DNA from: Candidatus Heimdallarchaeota archaeon
GTDB lineage: Archaea > Asgardarchaeota > Heimdallarchaeia > JABLTI01
Direction: 5' to 3'
Assembly: GCA_018238155.1 (NCBI GenBank)
Contig: JABCTZ010000006.1
Span: 71,321 to 135,320, forward strand
Length of the DNA stretch: 64,000 nucleotides
The notes under the pieces were generated by a model that was not told where the DNA came from, did not search any database, and was given only the letters and a program-made list of their open reading frames with translations. Each line of letters begins with the position of its first letter. Position 1 is the stretch's first letter. The position numbers and the translations under genes are program-made. Shown piece by piece: positions 45,721 through 55,273 of the stretch.

Positions 45721-47151
45721 TTGATAACACAAGCAATAATTCTTTTAGCAATTGCAGTAGCCCTCTTCTTAATAATGGTACCAGTTTCATACTCCATTTT
45801 TGGTATTTGGTTATCAGAATTGGGGTTCTGGGTTGCTTGGATTCCTCTTGGAATGATTGCTTATGAAACATATCAAATAATTGCAATAGAATCACAAATT
45901 GATTTACTACCTGTACAAGGTATATTCTTCGTTTGTATCATTTTTAATTCGATTACGCTTGTAAGAATGATTATTCCACTCATTAGAGTAAAATCTACAA
46001 ACAAACGTCTATCGCAAGCAATGAAACAATATCTTGGACCTGATTATCTCCATTATATTGCTTCTTCAAATTGTGTCGGGTTCTTCAGTTGTGTAAAATT
46101 CAAATTTACTTATTATTTAACAAGCTTACAACGTAAGAATTTGAATAAACGGGTAATAACAATCAGAAATTTGACTTATCGTGTGATAGATGGAAAGGAT
46201 TTGAAATTAAATATTCATTATCCAACAGCAGAAGGAATAAATCCTATTATTGTATTCATTCATGGTGGAGGATGGATATTTGGTTCTAAAGATAAACCTG
46301 CTCATGATCGGGTTTGTAAATTACTGGCAAGTTTCGGATACACAGTATTTAATATCAATTATCGATTAATACCTCCTGAATATATTTTCTCCAAAAAACC
46401 TTTACTATTTGAAAATCCAGTATTGAACGAACTAGTTTCAGATGTTGATAGTGCAATTTCATTTGCAATAAAAAATGCTCTTAAATATAATGGGAATCCA
46501 AATAGTTTATTCCTATTTGGTCGCTCTGCAGGAGCACATTTAGCTTTGTTGAGCACTTTTCTACCTGATACATATTCAAAAATATCTGGTGTCATCGCTT
46601 TATATCCTATTACTGACCTAGAAGGATTCTATGATTTTTACAAAAATAATCACAAAAGAAAAATCTCCTTGATAGGAAGCTCATTTGACGATACAGATGA
46701 ACATCTGATGCTTTACAAGCTCTTCTCACCACTTAGCTATATCAATGAAGATACAAGTGAGGATATTCCACCTGTTTTCCTAGCTACTGGTGATAAAGAT
46801 CGACTTGTAAATCCTGAACAATCAAAGAAATTGTTCAAACGAATGCAAAAACTAGGAATACGTAGTGTGTTATTGGACCTTCCTTGGGCAAACCACGGTT
46901 TTGATCAAGTTCTACTTGGTCCAGGTGGACAATTGGTGTTCAAGTATCTCATTCAATTTTTGGCTTGGGTTATAGCTCAGCAAGAACTGGATGATATAGA
47001 ATTCAAAGCGAAAGAATTTGGTTTAGATTCTGTTCTCTCGAGAGAGAAAATTCGCTCTATACATAGTATTGATGATACTAGAAAAACTAGAAAAGAGAAC
47101 ATTGTGAATGTTGTCTCAACGAATGAAGAACGATATAAACGTGAAAAATAG
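45721..47151 (+). CDS. Membrane-anchored alpha/beta-hydrolase (esterase), paralog 2
   Basis: The 476-residue protein has the same layout as the preceding gene: hydrophobic N-terminus, IVFIHGGGWIFGSKD, LFGRSAGAHLALLS, ATGDKDRLVNPEQS and LPWANHGFDQVLLGPGGQL. The start at TTG 45721 lies right after a G/T-rich stretch and has no ideal ribosome-binding site. It is a tandem duplication of the previous gene with about half the residues shared in the catalytic domain (estimated by eye). Substrate unknown. Confidence 0.87.
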   Translation: MITQAIILLAIAVALFLIMVPVSYSIFGIWLSELGFWVAWIPLGMIAYETYQIIAIESQIDLLPVQGIFFVCIIFNSITLVRMIIPLIRVKSTNKRLSQAMKQYLGPDYLHYIASSNCVGFFSCVKFKFTYYLTSLQRKNLNKRVITIRNLTYRVIDGKDLKLNIHYPTAEGINPIIVFIHGGGWIFGSKDKPAHDRVCKLLASFGYTVFNINYRLIPPEYIFSKKPLLFENPVLNELVSDVDSAISFAIKNALKYNGNPNSLFLFGRSAGAHLALLSTFLPDTYSKISGVIALYPITDLEGFYDFYKNNHKRKISLIGSSFDDTDEHLMLYKLFSPLSYINEDTSEDIPPVFLATGDKDRLVNPEQSKKLFKRMQKLGIRSVLLDLPWANHGFDQVLLGPGGQLVFKYLIQFLAWVIAQQELDDIEFKAKEFGLDSVLSREKIRSIHSIDDTRKTRKENIVNVVSTNEERYKREK

Positions 47152-47199
47152 TTTTTCAAAATAGAAAAGTAAACAACAGACAGGACGTTGGTTTGTATT

Positions 47200-47766
47200 A
47201 TGGTTGATCGATGTTGGTGGGCAGGAACAGATAAAATGTATAATGATTATCATGATTTAGAATGGGGTGTTCCTGTTCATGATGATAGAATTCTTTTTGA
47301 GTTTTTAACACTAGAAGGAGCACAAGCCGGACTCAGTTGGAGAACAATACTCGAGAGAAGAGAGAATTATCGATTGGCATTTGATAATTATGATTACAAG
47401 AAAATTGCTCAATACGATGAAAGTAAAGTTGAAGAACTTAGAAATAATGCCGGAATCATTAGAAATAAATTAAAAATTCGCTCAACTATTACAAATGCAA
47501 TTGCTTTTCTTGAAGTGCAGAGAGAATTCGGTTCTTTTAATGATTACATTTGGTGTTTTGTTAAGAATAAGCCAATTCAAAATAATTTCAAAGAACCAAA
47601 GGATGTTCCCGCTAAGACTGAACTATCTGAGACCATTAGTAAAGATTTGAAAAAAAGAGGTTTCAAATTTGTGGGTCCAACGATTGTTTATGCCTACATG
47701 CAAGCAGTTGGCATGGTAAATGATCATACTGTTGATTGTTTTCGATACAAAGAACTGTTAGAATGA
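47200..47766 (+). CDS. tag: DNA-3-methyladenine glycosylase I
   Basis: From ATG 47200 the protein has 188 residues and begins MVDRCWWAGTDKMYNDYHDL. It shows the TagI pattern: RCWW, YHDLEWGVP, LEGAQAGLSWRTILERREN, and C-terminal GMVNDHTVDCFR. Cys, two His and Cys bind the structural zinc in E. coli Tag. It removes 3-methyladenine from DNA in base-excision repair. Full length for the family. Confidence 0.95.
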   Translation: MVDRCWWAGTDKMYNDYHDLEWGVPVHDDRILFEFLTLEGAQAGLSWRTILERRENYRLAFDNYDYKKIAQYDESKVEELRNNAGIIRNKLKIRSTITNAIAFLEVQREFGSFNDYIWCFVKNKPIQNNFKEPKDVPAKTELSETISKDLKKRGFKFVGPTIVYAYMQAVGMVNDHTVDCFRYKELLE

Positions 47767-47799
47767 TTAAATGATTAATCACTCCATCAACCAACCAAT

Positions 47800-48393
47800 T
47801 TATTTTCTTTTCCTTTGAATTGTTAGACTGAAAAAGACAAAAGCAAGAATTCCTGTAATAATTGTTATTGGCATTTCAAGACTGATTTCTTCAGTGGGTA
47901 TCAGTCCACTATTGATTTGATAATATTCTAAAGTTAGGTAGAGTGTATCTTGGATAGCACTAGTTAAGCTTTGATCATTGTCAACTTCAAAATAAAAATT
48001 CAAAGGGAGAGAATATTCCTCTGTCTTTGAAACATTAATTTTGATACTGATATTACCACTACTTTCTTGGCATCGAAGAATACGTAAATATCCTAAGTTA
48101 CCAAATTCTCTTTGGTTTTCATCAGATAATGTTTCTAAACTCCAAAAATTAATTACTGCAGCAGAGCATGTTGCTCCTATGGAGCCGGGCCAATTAAAGT
48201 AGGCAATAAATTCTCCATTTCCTAATACTTCAAAAATTTCAATTGGAGTATCTTTTGCAGTGTCTTCTGATATTTTGAATGAAGTAGTATAGGTAGGAGT
48301 AGCTTCTAAACTAGTAACTTGTAAGTTGAACATATTTATACTTAAGATCAGAATTATCAGTAAAATATTGGATACATGCTTTAATTTTGACAC
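47800..48393 (-). CDS. Secreted protein with C-terminal membrane anchor
   Basis: The 197-residue protein has a signal segment (NILLIILILSINMFNLQVTS), a ~135-residue ectodomain with N-x-S/T sites and three Cys, and a C-terminal TM segment (IITGILAFVFFSLTI) with RKRK. The frame starts at GTG 48393. Layout as in the proteins at 18001 and 22467. Function unknown. Confidence 0.6.
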   Translation of the reverse strand: MSKLKHVSNILLIILILSINMFNLQVTSLEATPTYTTSFKISEDTAKDTPIEIFEVLGNGEFIAYFNWPGSIGATCSAAVINFWSLETLSDENQREFGNLGYLRILRCQESSGNISIKINVSKTEEYSLPLNFYFEVDNDQSLTSAIQDTLYLTLEYYQINSGLIPTEEISLEMPITIITGILAFVFFSLTIQRKRK

Positions 48394-48503
48394 TATCGAT
48401 TCACCAAGTAATAAGCAGCACGGTACAGTTTTAGTCTATTTATTAAAAAAGTAATAAGAAGAGTAGAAAAAAAATTAGAAACGAAAGAATTCTCCACCTG
48501 TAG

Positions 48504-49091
48504 TTAAGTGAAGAGTGTTGGGATATCTGCTATAGTATATAATCTTGCTAAAGCAAGTAATAAAGCCATACAAACACAGAGAAAAGCATTGCCTAACAAC
48601 CATCTTTCAGTCCATTTAACATTTAGAGTTCTACGTTGTTTTCCCTTCCGGTCTTTAAAAACGAAAGGAACATGCATGAGAAAAGTACCTTTTTTCTGAC
48701 CAATTCGCAATTCTCCATTTTTCAAATCCCGTATATTGATATTTGGGAAATAGTCTAAGAAGAGATGTGAACCATAAGCAATAATGAATGGGATAAAGCA
48801 GCTAATGAGAGGATCATTTGCTGTGACTCTCCACCACATACTTAATCCAAAAACGATTCCTGGATAAAAGGATGAATGGGATACGATATCTCTATGAGAC
48901 ATGAAACTATAGAGAACATCAAAATCTGGTCCTTCTGCTCCAAGGATTGCTAACAATAAAGCAATAACCCAATAGAGCCAAATGTCTGATAATCCCGCTC
49001 CAAATTTATCGTTAATAAGGATGAAATCAATGGGGATATATGCTGCACCTAATATTATACCAATAGTTACATGAGCTGTTCTGTTTGCCAA
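48504..49091 (-). CDS. DUF457/YdjM-like membrane protein
   Basis: From TTG 49091 the protein has 195 residues. This start is favoured by an AGGTGGG site 6-8 nt upstream and by the conserved opening LANRTAHVTIG; the open frame reaches 49142. Conserved motifs GAEGPDFDVLY, MSHRDIVSHS and YGSHLFLDYFPN place His and Asp near membrane helices, as in DUF457-type metal-dependent hydrolases. Substrate unknown. Confidence 0.72.
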   Translation of the reverse strand: MANRTAHVTIGIILGAAYIPIDFILINDKFGAGLSDIWLYWVIALLLAILGAEGPDFDVLYSFMSHRDIVSHSSFYPGIVFGLSMWWRVTANDPLISCFIPFIIAYGSHLFLDYFPNINIRDLKNGELRIGQKKGTFLMHVPFVFKDRKGKQRRTLNVKWTERWLLGNAFLCVCMALLLALARLYTIADIPTLFT

Positions 49092-49236
49092 TAAATTCCC
49101 ACCTGTGTTTCTTTTATAAGAAATAAGTAATTTAGTATTCAAATATGTAAAAATCTTTTGGGAACAAAAAGCACTTCAGACTTCAAAAAAAATTGATATA
49201 GGAGAATAATTCATCGAGCACACGAGGAAGTAATAC

Positions 49237-50214
49237 TTGACAATTCAAGATGATAAGAACAATACAGATGGTTTTAAGGATCTAACATTCAAATATGAAG
49301 GTCCAAAATGGGATGCTCATGTTCATCTTTACAAACTGGATGATGTTCGTGAATTTGTTAAATATTCTCAAGGATATAATGTTCAAAAGATGACTGCTAT
49401 TGTAAGAGAAGATTGGAAAACTTATGAAAAAGAATTTCCAGAAAGATTCGTTTTTGCTCGTTTCATTATGTCCCAAGATCTTTTCAAAGGAGATATCAAA
49501 GCAGTTGTCAATGACTTACAAGAAATGCATGACTCTGGGTATCCTATTGCAAAATTCTGGTATGCACCTAGATGGCGAAAATATGTAGATGAGAAGTATC
49601 AAGCTAATATCGAAGGATTTAGAATTGATAACCTTGATTTAGACCCTATCTTTTCCAAAATCGAAGATCTGGGATTAACGTTGTTATTTCATATCTCCGA
49701 TCCAGACATTTTTTATGATACTAAATATCAACCAACCAGTTACTATGGAACTAAAAATCAACATTTGGAAGAATTTGAAAATATTGTCTCGAGACATCCC
49801 AATATGAAAGTCATTGGTGCACACATGTCAGGACAACCAGAACACTTGAATGATTTAGGAAAATGGTTTGAAAAATATCCCAACTTTTACGTTGATACTT
49901 CATCTGCAAAATGGATGGTCCGTGAATTTTCCTATGATCCTGACGGAACCACTGAATTCTTTGTCAAATATCAAGACAGAATTATGTTCGGTACGGACAT
50001 TGTAACAGGAAGAGCTGATCGTGAACCAATTCCGGGATATTATTACAAACGCTATCTCTCTCTTTTAGCATTATTGGAAACAGATGTAAGAGATTTACCA
50101 TTACCCGTCGAAGACCCTGAAAATAATAATAAAACGGTAATAAATGGGTTAGACCTACCAATGAACGTTCTGAGAAAAATCTACTGGGAAAATGCTAAAC
50201 AACTCTTTGGTTAA
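49237..50214 (+). CDS. Amidohydrolase_2-family metal-dependent hydrolase
   Basis: The 325-residue TIM-barrel protein has KWDAHVHLY (first H.H motif) near residue 26, LLFHISDPD near 160, KVIGAHMSGQP near 195 and FGTDIVTGRAD near 255. That is the order of metal ligands in the amidohydrolase_2 family of decarboxylases and hydrolases. The last ~60 residues hold an insert before RKIYWENAKQLFG, the usual family end. The start is TTG 49237, after a GAGGAAG site. Substrate unknown. Confidence 0.88.
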   Translation: MTIQDDKNNTDGFKDLTFKYEGPKWDAHVHLYKLDDVREFVKYSQGYNVQKMTAIVREDWKTYEKEFPERFVFARFIMSQDLFKGDIKAVVNDLQEMHDSGYPIAKFWYAPRWRKYVDEKYQANIEGFRIDNLDLDPIFSKIEDLGLTLLFHISDPDIFYDTKYQPTSYYGTKNQHLEEFENIVSRHPNMKVIGAHMSGQPEHLNDLGKWFEKYPNFYVDTSSAKWMVREFSYDPDGTTEFFVKYQDRIMFGTDIVTGRADREPIPGYYYKRYLSLLALLETDVRDLPLPVEDPENNNKTVINGLDLPMNVLRKIYWENAKQLFG

Positions 50215-50453
50215 TTTTCCTTTTTTCAATAATGATATCAAATTTGTACAATCAATTATCCACAGACATTCAGTAGTTGAATGGGGTTTTATTTTTAGAA
50301 TGTATCACTTAATTTTGATATTGGACAGTAGGGATTAGCAGAAGAGATTTTACTAAACAACAATCTGAATATTAATAGAAATCTCAAAAAAAAAATTTTG
50401 ACTCATTTTCATTATTAGAAACTGGAAGAAGAATTGGAAAGTTCTATCTTTTT

Positions 50454-50708
50454 CTAAACTTTACTTCCAAAACGTGTTCTAAATCTTGAATAGCCTCTTG
50501 AGTGATAATTTCTAATGACTCCTTTTGAAAGGATGGTATCACCACATCTCGGACATGAGTAAAAGTTTTGATAGTATTTGTGCTCTTTGAATTTCAAAGT
50601 AATGAGTTGTCCACAGTTTGGACAAAATCTCAGTGTTTTCATTTCTTCACGCGCTTCTCGTTGCCAATCGATTAATGTATCTTCATCAAACATTCTTATC
50701 GGAACCAA
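50454..50708 (-). CDS. Small zinc-ribbon protein
   Basis: An 84-residue protein with LRFCPNCGQLITLKF and FYSCPRCGDTILS forming one zinc ribbon (two CxxC pairs 24 residues apart) and a basic, aromatic C-terminal tail (YHSRGYSRFRTRFGSK). Start at TTG 50708 or ATG 50693. A nucleic-acid-binding role is possible but unproven. Confidence 0.6.
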   Translation of the reverse strand: MVPIRMFDEDTLIDWQREAREEMKTLRFCPNCGQLITLKFKEHKYYQNFYSCPRCGDTILSKGVIRNYHSRGYSRFRTRFGSKV

Positions 50709-50999
50709 TAATTTTTTCTCTCGATCATGGTCCCAAAGTTTCCCATTCTAGATTCAATTGGCAATTCAATTCAGATAATATAAAACACTAGAAAAACAAA
50801 TCTTTGTCTCGTTTAAAAGAAAACAATGATAAAGTGTTTAATGAGAAAATTTTGCCCGGAAAAAGACAATTCAATGCAATAATTTCGAGATAATTCCCTC
50901 AACTTAACCGTTAAATTCACAATATATATTGAATTTGTGCTTTTAAACCTAACAAATAATCGCGAAAAGAAGAAATAAAATGAAGAGAGGAAAGTTGGT

Positions 51000-51245
51000 C
51001 TATTTCTTTCCTTCTAAACCGTAGATGCAGAAATAGCCACCTTGAAGATTATCTCTCTTGTAGATCGGGCATCCGAAACAAGTGCATCCTTTGTCAACAA
51101 TTTTATCTGCTATCTCAGATTTTCCCCGAGCGCAGAAAAGTGCATGTGGAGCAACTTCTTTTAGTTTATTTTCTTTGAATGTTGGGCACATACCACAAAA
51201 ATCCTTACAGATCATCATGTTTTCTTTATTGTCTTCAACGGGCAT
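51000..51245 (-). CDS. DUF2769 cysteine-rich protein
   Basis: The 81-residue protein has CKDFCGMCPTFKENK, then APHALFCARGKSE, GCTCFGCPIYKRDNL and YFCIYG, the full DUF2769 pattern with nine Cys, enough for a metal or FeS centre. The family is common in methanogens and other anaerobic archaea; function unknown. ATG 51245. Monocistronic. Confidence 0.88.
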   Translation of the reverse strand: MPVEDNKENMMICKDFCGMCPTFKENKLKEVAPHALFCARGKSEIADKIVDKGCTCFGCPIYKRDNLQGGYFCIYGLEGKK

Positions 51246-51381
51246 TGTTACTCACTCATTATCTATACGCTTCTATAATATATTATAAGCATGTTCCTTA
51301 AAGAAATAAACCTTTTTTATTAGGTTAATTGAACATTTTATAATGCTCATTTTTGAGTATTTATTGGTGGTTGCTATTCTT

Positions 51382-52413
51382 TTAGTTGACTTTTCTCCTC
51401 TTAGCTTTAACAATAAATATTAGCATAAGAATAGATGTACATAGAAGTAAAAATTGATGAGTAGTAGCTAAACTTAGAACTGAATTGATGCAAATACTTT
51501 CTTCCAATTCATATATTCCGATGTTTCCCAATACATCTTCAGCGATGATTTTCAAACTATAATTACCAACAGGAACTTCATCTATGATGGTACTAAAAAT
51601 AGGATTATTTTTGTACAATTCAACTTTGGTATATTCATATTGAGATTGATTATCTAAAACCAGAGAAATTTTTGCAGTTACCTTTTTTGTTGCGAATTCG
51701 TCCCTCAATTCAACAATAATTGTTATTGATTCTGTTTCACCTGTGGCTACTGAACCAATAGTATACTTGATGATTTCTGGGGGCTCTGTTTCATAAAACC
51801 CTAGCGCTTTGAGAATACCTTGTTGAGCTAATGTATACATAAAGGGGAAATCTGCTGTTACAAATGGACCATCAATAACAATTTCATCTGGAACAAAATT
51901 TCCACCTGCATTAACGACATCAGCTGAAATTACTGCATTGCCACTAATGTTGTATCCGGAAATGATATCTGCAGCAACGAATACAATTGGTCCCGCACAA
52001 ATAGCTACCATAATCAAACCGCTTTCAAAAACCTCTACAGTCAAATCAATGCTTTCAGGAATATCTAGTAGTTTCCCTGCAGAGCTTCCACCAGGAACAA
52101 AGAAGAAATCATACTCAGAGACATTATTCATATCATCGATTAAAAAATCCGTTTCAAGAACAACTCCATTGCTAGTAGTTACAGAATTTTCAGGAGCAAC
52201 TATCGATATTTTACATCCGAATTCTGTTAGAAACTCAATAGGATAAGTGTACTCCGAATGTTCAGCTCCATCTGTCATCAATACAAGTCCATGTACATTT
52301 TCTAATGGTTTGTTACTCATTGAAGTTATTTCTGTGGAAACAATTGAGCTTTTAACCTGAATACAGAAAATAAATAAAATCAATGACAATAACATAGTGC
52401 TTTTTTTACTCAT
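51382..52413 (-). CDS. Extracellular DJ-1/PfpI-like protein, membrane-anchored
   Basis: The 343-residue protein has a signal peptide and then a DJ-1/PfpI-type alpha/beta domain (residues ~35-215) with the nucleophile elbow MVAICAGPIVFVAA and YDFFFVPGGSSAGKLLD. A beta-sandwich (~220-310) and a C-terminal TM segment with KAKRRKVN follow. DJ-1/PfpI proteins are normally cytoplasmic; here the layout puts the domain outside the cell. The Cys is intact, so glyoxalase, amidotransferase or protease-like activity is possible. ATG 52413. Confidence 0.8.
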   Translation of the reverse strand: MSKKSTMLLSLILFIFCIQVKSSIVSTEITSMSNKPLENVHGLVLMTDGAEHSEYTYPIEFLTEFGCKISIVAPENSVTTSNGVVLETDFLIDDMNNVSEYDFFFVPGGSSAGKLLDIPESIDLTVEVFESGLIMVAICAGPIVFVAADIISGYNISGNAVISADVVNAGGNFVPDEIVIDGPFVTADFPFMYTLAQQGILKALGFYETEPPEIIKYTIGSVATGETESITIIVELRDEFATKKVTAKISLVLDNQSQYEYTKVELYKNNPIFSTIIDEVPVGNYSLKIIAEDVLGNIGIYELEESICINSVLSLATTHQFLLLCTSILMLIFIVKAKRRKVN

Positions 52414-52520
52414 ATAATCCCGCAGATATAGCTTTTAATATCTGTTGAAAAATAAAAAGGAGGGCACTACTCTAGCAAAAAGTAGCTTGTAGAAAAGAAA
52501 AATTATTTATTACCAATCAA

Positions 52521-53489
52521 TCATTTTTCGATTATTTTAATGGCAATTGGAAAGTGATCACTGTATCCTTCTTCATTATATTTTTGCTTAGAAGGTCTAC
52601 CAAATCGTTTTGGTATATTGTAATCTCCTTCTTTCATTCTTTCATATCTGACAATTTCAGCAGGTGCATCTGAGAGAGCAAAATCGCCTTCATCCATTAG
52701 AAGACCTCGAGATACCATTATTTGATCCAACATTGATGGAAAATTCTGATAATAGTAAGTACCAATACTTTTGCCCATTTCTTCCCACATCAAATTGAAT
52801 AACCTTGGAGTGGTTTTTTTGGCTTTAATAACTTTCATCTTGCTGGATGTGCTCAAAGCATAATCAACTAAAGAACGATTGAATGGCTCATCGTTAAAAT
52901 CACCCATAACGATTATTGGAGCCATCTTACCTTTAATTTCATGTATTCGATAATTCCAATAAGCAAGAGTTTCACCGGCAACAATTCGATAAGGTTCGGA
53001 TTCAAGCACCCCTCCACTCCGAGCAGGCCAATGATTGCCGATAACAATAATTTCTTTCCCGCTTTCTTTTATTTTGAAATTCACTTGATAAATGTCTCGA
53101 GTAGCAACACGTTTCATAATTACATGAGAAAAGTCTAAACCCTTCTCGAAAATATTTCCATCATAGATGAATGCTACATCGATTCCTCTTTTATCTTTGC
53201 AATCATGATGAGCAAGTTGATAATTTCTATCAGAACTATTGATTTTTTCAACAAGTTTCTTCAATACATTATCATTTTCAATTTCACAGACACCGAGTAA
53301 ATCAGGTCCTTTCTTTTCATTCATATTTTGAATGATGTCAGCTAGTTGAGCTAATTTCTTATCAAGAACATCTTGAGTCCAACCTTTAAGCTCATTTTTA
53401 ATTGTTCGTTTCAGTTTTTCTGATCTTTGCTCATAATCCTCAACATCAAAAAGGTTCTCAACATTCCACCATGCTAAATAATATTCCAT
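52521..53489 (-). CDS. Endonuclease/exonuclease/phosphatase-family enzyme
   Basis: The 322-residue protein has AWWNVENLFDVED (Asn motif), GVCEIENDNVL (metal-binding Glu), VIGNHWPARSGG (His), IVMGDFNDEPFN (Asp-Asn) and YSDHFPI (Asp-His), the complete EEP catalytic set in order. ATG 53489. Members cleave DNA, RNA or phosphate esters; the short NHWP and long C-terminal insert resemble the extracellular nuclease branch, though no signal peptide is present. Substrate not determined. Confidence 0.88.
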   Translation of the reverse strand: MEYYLAWWNVENLFDVEDYEQRSEKLKRTIKNELKGWTQDVLDKKLAQLADIIQNMNEKKGPDLLGVCEIENDNVLKKLVEKINSSDRNYQLAHHDCKDKRGIDVAFIYDGNIFEKGLDFSHVIMKRVATRDIYQVNFKIKESGKEIIVIGNHWPARSGGVLESEPYRIVAGETLAYWNYRIHEIKGKMAPIIVMGDFNDEPFNRSLVDYALSTSSKMKVIKAKKTTPRLFNLMWEEMGKSIGTYYYQNFPSMLDQIMVSRGLLMDEGDFALSDAPAEIVRYERMKEGDYNIPKRFGRPSKQKYNEEGYSDHFPIAIKIIEK

Positions 53490-53557
53490 GTCATTTTAAC
53501 CTCAAGATTTACGTTTTATTCCTACAATTAAAATACTAATTAACTGATTTAAGTTTT

Positions 53558-53739
53558 ATGAGAGAAAAAATGGCATAAATGAAACAGAAACTCTTGAAAA
53601 TGTCACTGAATATATAGCAAAATTTGTTGATGAGCTTTTTGAATTGGAAAATCATTTGAGATGGGTCTATTTTAGGGTAATTATAAAATTGTATCGAGAT
53701 AAAGAATGCCCATATGATCAAGCGGAATGTCCGTTTTAA
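53558..53739 (+). pseudogene. Small ORF with a one-base shift in an A-run
   Basis: A coding-looking frame reads NGINETETLENVTEYIAKFV, then DELFELENHLRWVYFR and CPYDQAECPF to TAA 53739. It has no start codon. ATG 53558 opens MREKM in another frame; adding one A in the A6 run at 53565-53570 would join it (MREKNGINETETL). So it is either a 60-residue gene with an error or a decayed gene. Not recognised. Confidence 0.45.
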
Positions 53740-53762
53740 TTTTTTTTTAAAAATAAAAAAGA

Positions 53763-53791
53763 ACAATAGCTTTGACGCGCTTTGCTATTGT
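53763..53791 (-). terminator. Hairpin terminator after the zinc-ribbon membrane protein
   Basis: ACAATAGC (53763-53770) and GCTATTGT (53784-53791) form a perfect 8-bp stem. On the minus strand it is followed by CTTTTTTATTTTT. It lies 12 bp past the stop of the gene at 53803. Confidence 0.55.
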
Positions 53792-53802
53792 AAATTTGGA
53801 TA

Positions 53803-54249
53803 TTAGTTAAACCAGAATAGAATCATTGCAAGCAATCCTCCTGTTTGGCATAATCCCAAGATAATTCCAATTATTGCTTTACTTCTCTTATAGGGATTGA
53901 GAGCACCAACAATACCAAAAATGATTGCTAATATTCCTCCTAAACCAGGCATGATGAAAAATCCAAGTATAGCAAAAACTACTGCTAATTCTGCAGCTTG
54001 ATTCTTCCGGAGGGTTGGGTGTTCACCAACTTGAACATATGTTGTTTGCGTTGCTGCACCATATTGATGACTTGGAGCTGCTCCTAGAAAGGGTTGCTGC
54101 TGAACTGGTTGGGGATAAGGTTGAGCCGTTTGAGTTTGAAGTGGAGTGCTTGGAGAAGTATTGTTATCTAAACTTGCCCCACAAGACTGACAAAATATAT
54201 CACCTGTTTTTGATACACTTCCACAATAAGGACAATATGAATCTGACAT
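53803..54249 (-). CDS. Zinc-ribbon membrane protein, DUF4190-like, paralog 1
   Basis: From ATG 54249 (AGGTGA site upstream; the frame extends to GTG 54261) the protein has 148 residues. The N-terminal zinc ribbon is YCPYCGSVSKTGDIFCQSCG, followed by a Pro/Gln-rich linker (~40 residues) and two or three TM segments (AVVFAILGFFIMPGLGGILA and beyond) of the DUF4190 type. Close in layout to the gene at 55274. Function unknown. Confidence 0.78.
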   Translation of the reverse strand: MSDSYCPYCGSVSKTGDIFCQSCGASLDNNTSPSTPLQTQTAQPYPQPVQQQPFLGAAPSHQYGAATQTTYVQVGEHPTLRKNQAAELAVVFAILGFFIMPGLGGILAIIFGIVGALNPYKRSKAIIGIILGLCQTGGLLAMILFWFN

Positions 54250-54414
54250 AAATGATTTCACCTAAGAATATAATTTAATATTATCTCATCAACAATATAA
54301 ACATCAGTATTCAAACAAAGGTTTTTATCAATAATAGTAAATTTTCACATAATACTATTCACGAGAGAGAAAACAAATTTTTTTTTACTGCTTTAGCATT
54401 TTCAGCTGATTTTG

Positions 54415-55044
54415 TTATTCATCTTTTGTTTTATCATCATTAGCTTCTTTTTCTTCTTCATAATTCAAAGAAAATGAATTTGAAACCCACTCTTCTAAGT
54501 CTTCATTTTGCTCAGATCTAAATGCAGACCCTTCACCGTAATTTTCCTCTCGCCATTTAGCCATAATTTCTGATTTGTCGTTTTCCTCAATTAATTTGCC
54601 ATTTCTAATTTTCAGTTCAAAAACAGTTTTATAAGCCATGGGTTTCTTAAATCCCATATGGGCACCCATATCTTCTACAAAATCTTTGGCTATTAGAACT
54701 CCTCCTGTGAAATTTAATTTCAAAAATAATTCAATATAATAGAATTTGAAAAAGTTTCAATTAGATTCTATACTAGGCTCTTTATTGAAATCGGGTTTAC
54801 CTAGTACTTTTGGTTGTTTATCATTTATTTTTCTCTCTTTTTCAAGATTGATAAATAAATTATCAATCACAAGATGATTGTCAATAATATTATAGAATGC
54901 TTGAAAGCCACGCCAACAACCAGATGAAGTAGAGTAAGGTTCTAAACCATGCTCTTTTGGTGAAAATAATTCACCGCCTCTTACTCCACAAATAGCATAT
55001 TCTTCCTCTTTGAAGAAAAATTTATCAGAAATTTGAATTGTCAT
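54415..55044 (-). pseudogene. Conserved hypothetical gene interrupted by an in-frame TGA
   Basis: Two open stretches in the same frame (54757-55044 and 54415-54723) are parts of one ~200-residue protein. The N-terminal part reads YAICGVRGGELFSPKEHGLE, then SGCWRGFQAFYNIIDNHLVI. The C-terminal part reads KLNFTGGVLIAKDFVEDMGA, then HMGFKKPMAYKTVFELKI. The TGA at 54757-54759 is the only break; coding sequence continues past it (FFKFYYIELFLKLNFTGG). I recall similar unbroken proteins of unknown function in bacteria, but cannot name the family. Either a nonsense mutation or a read error. Confidence 0.65.
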
Positions 55045-55273
55045 TTGTGTATCTCAAGATGTTTCTATTATTTAGAAATAAATTCTTTCTGTTCTGTCTA
55101 GTAAAAGAGTTTTGCTAATTAATTCCTTTTTACATGCTTCAACTAGAATTAGTATTCTCATTTCGAATGAAAAAATACACAATAATATAGATATTATTAA
55201 CTCAAAGACGTTTCTTAAACAAATTGAGCAATGTTAAAAAAAATGAATAAAAGAAAGAATCGTATTGAGAATG

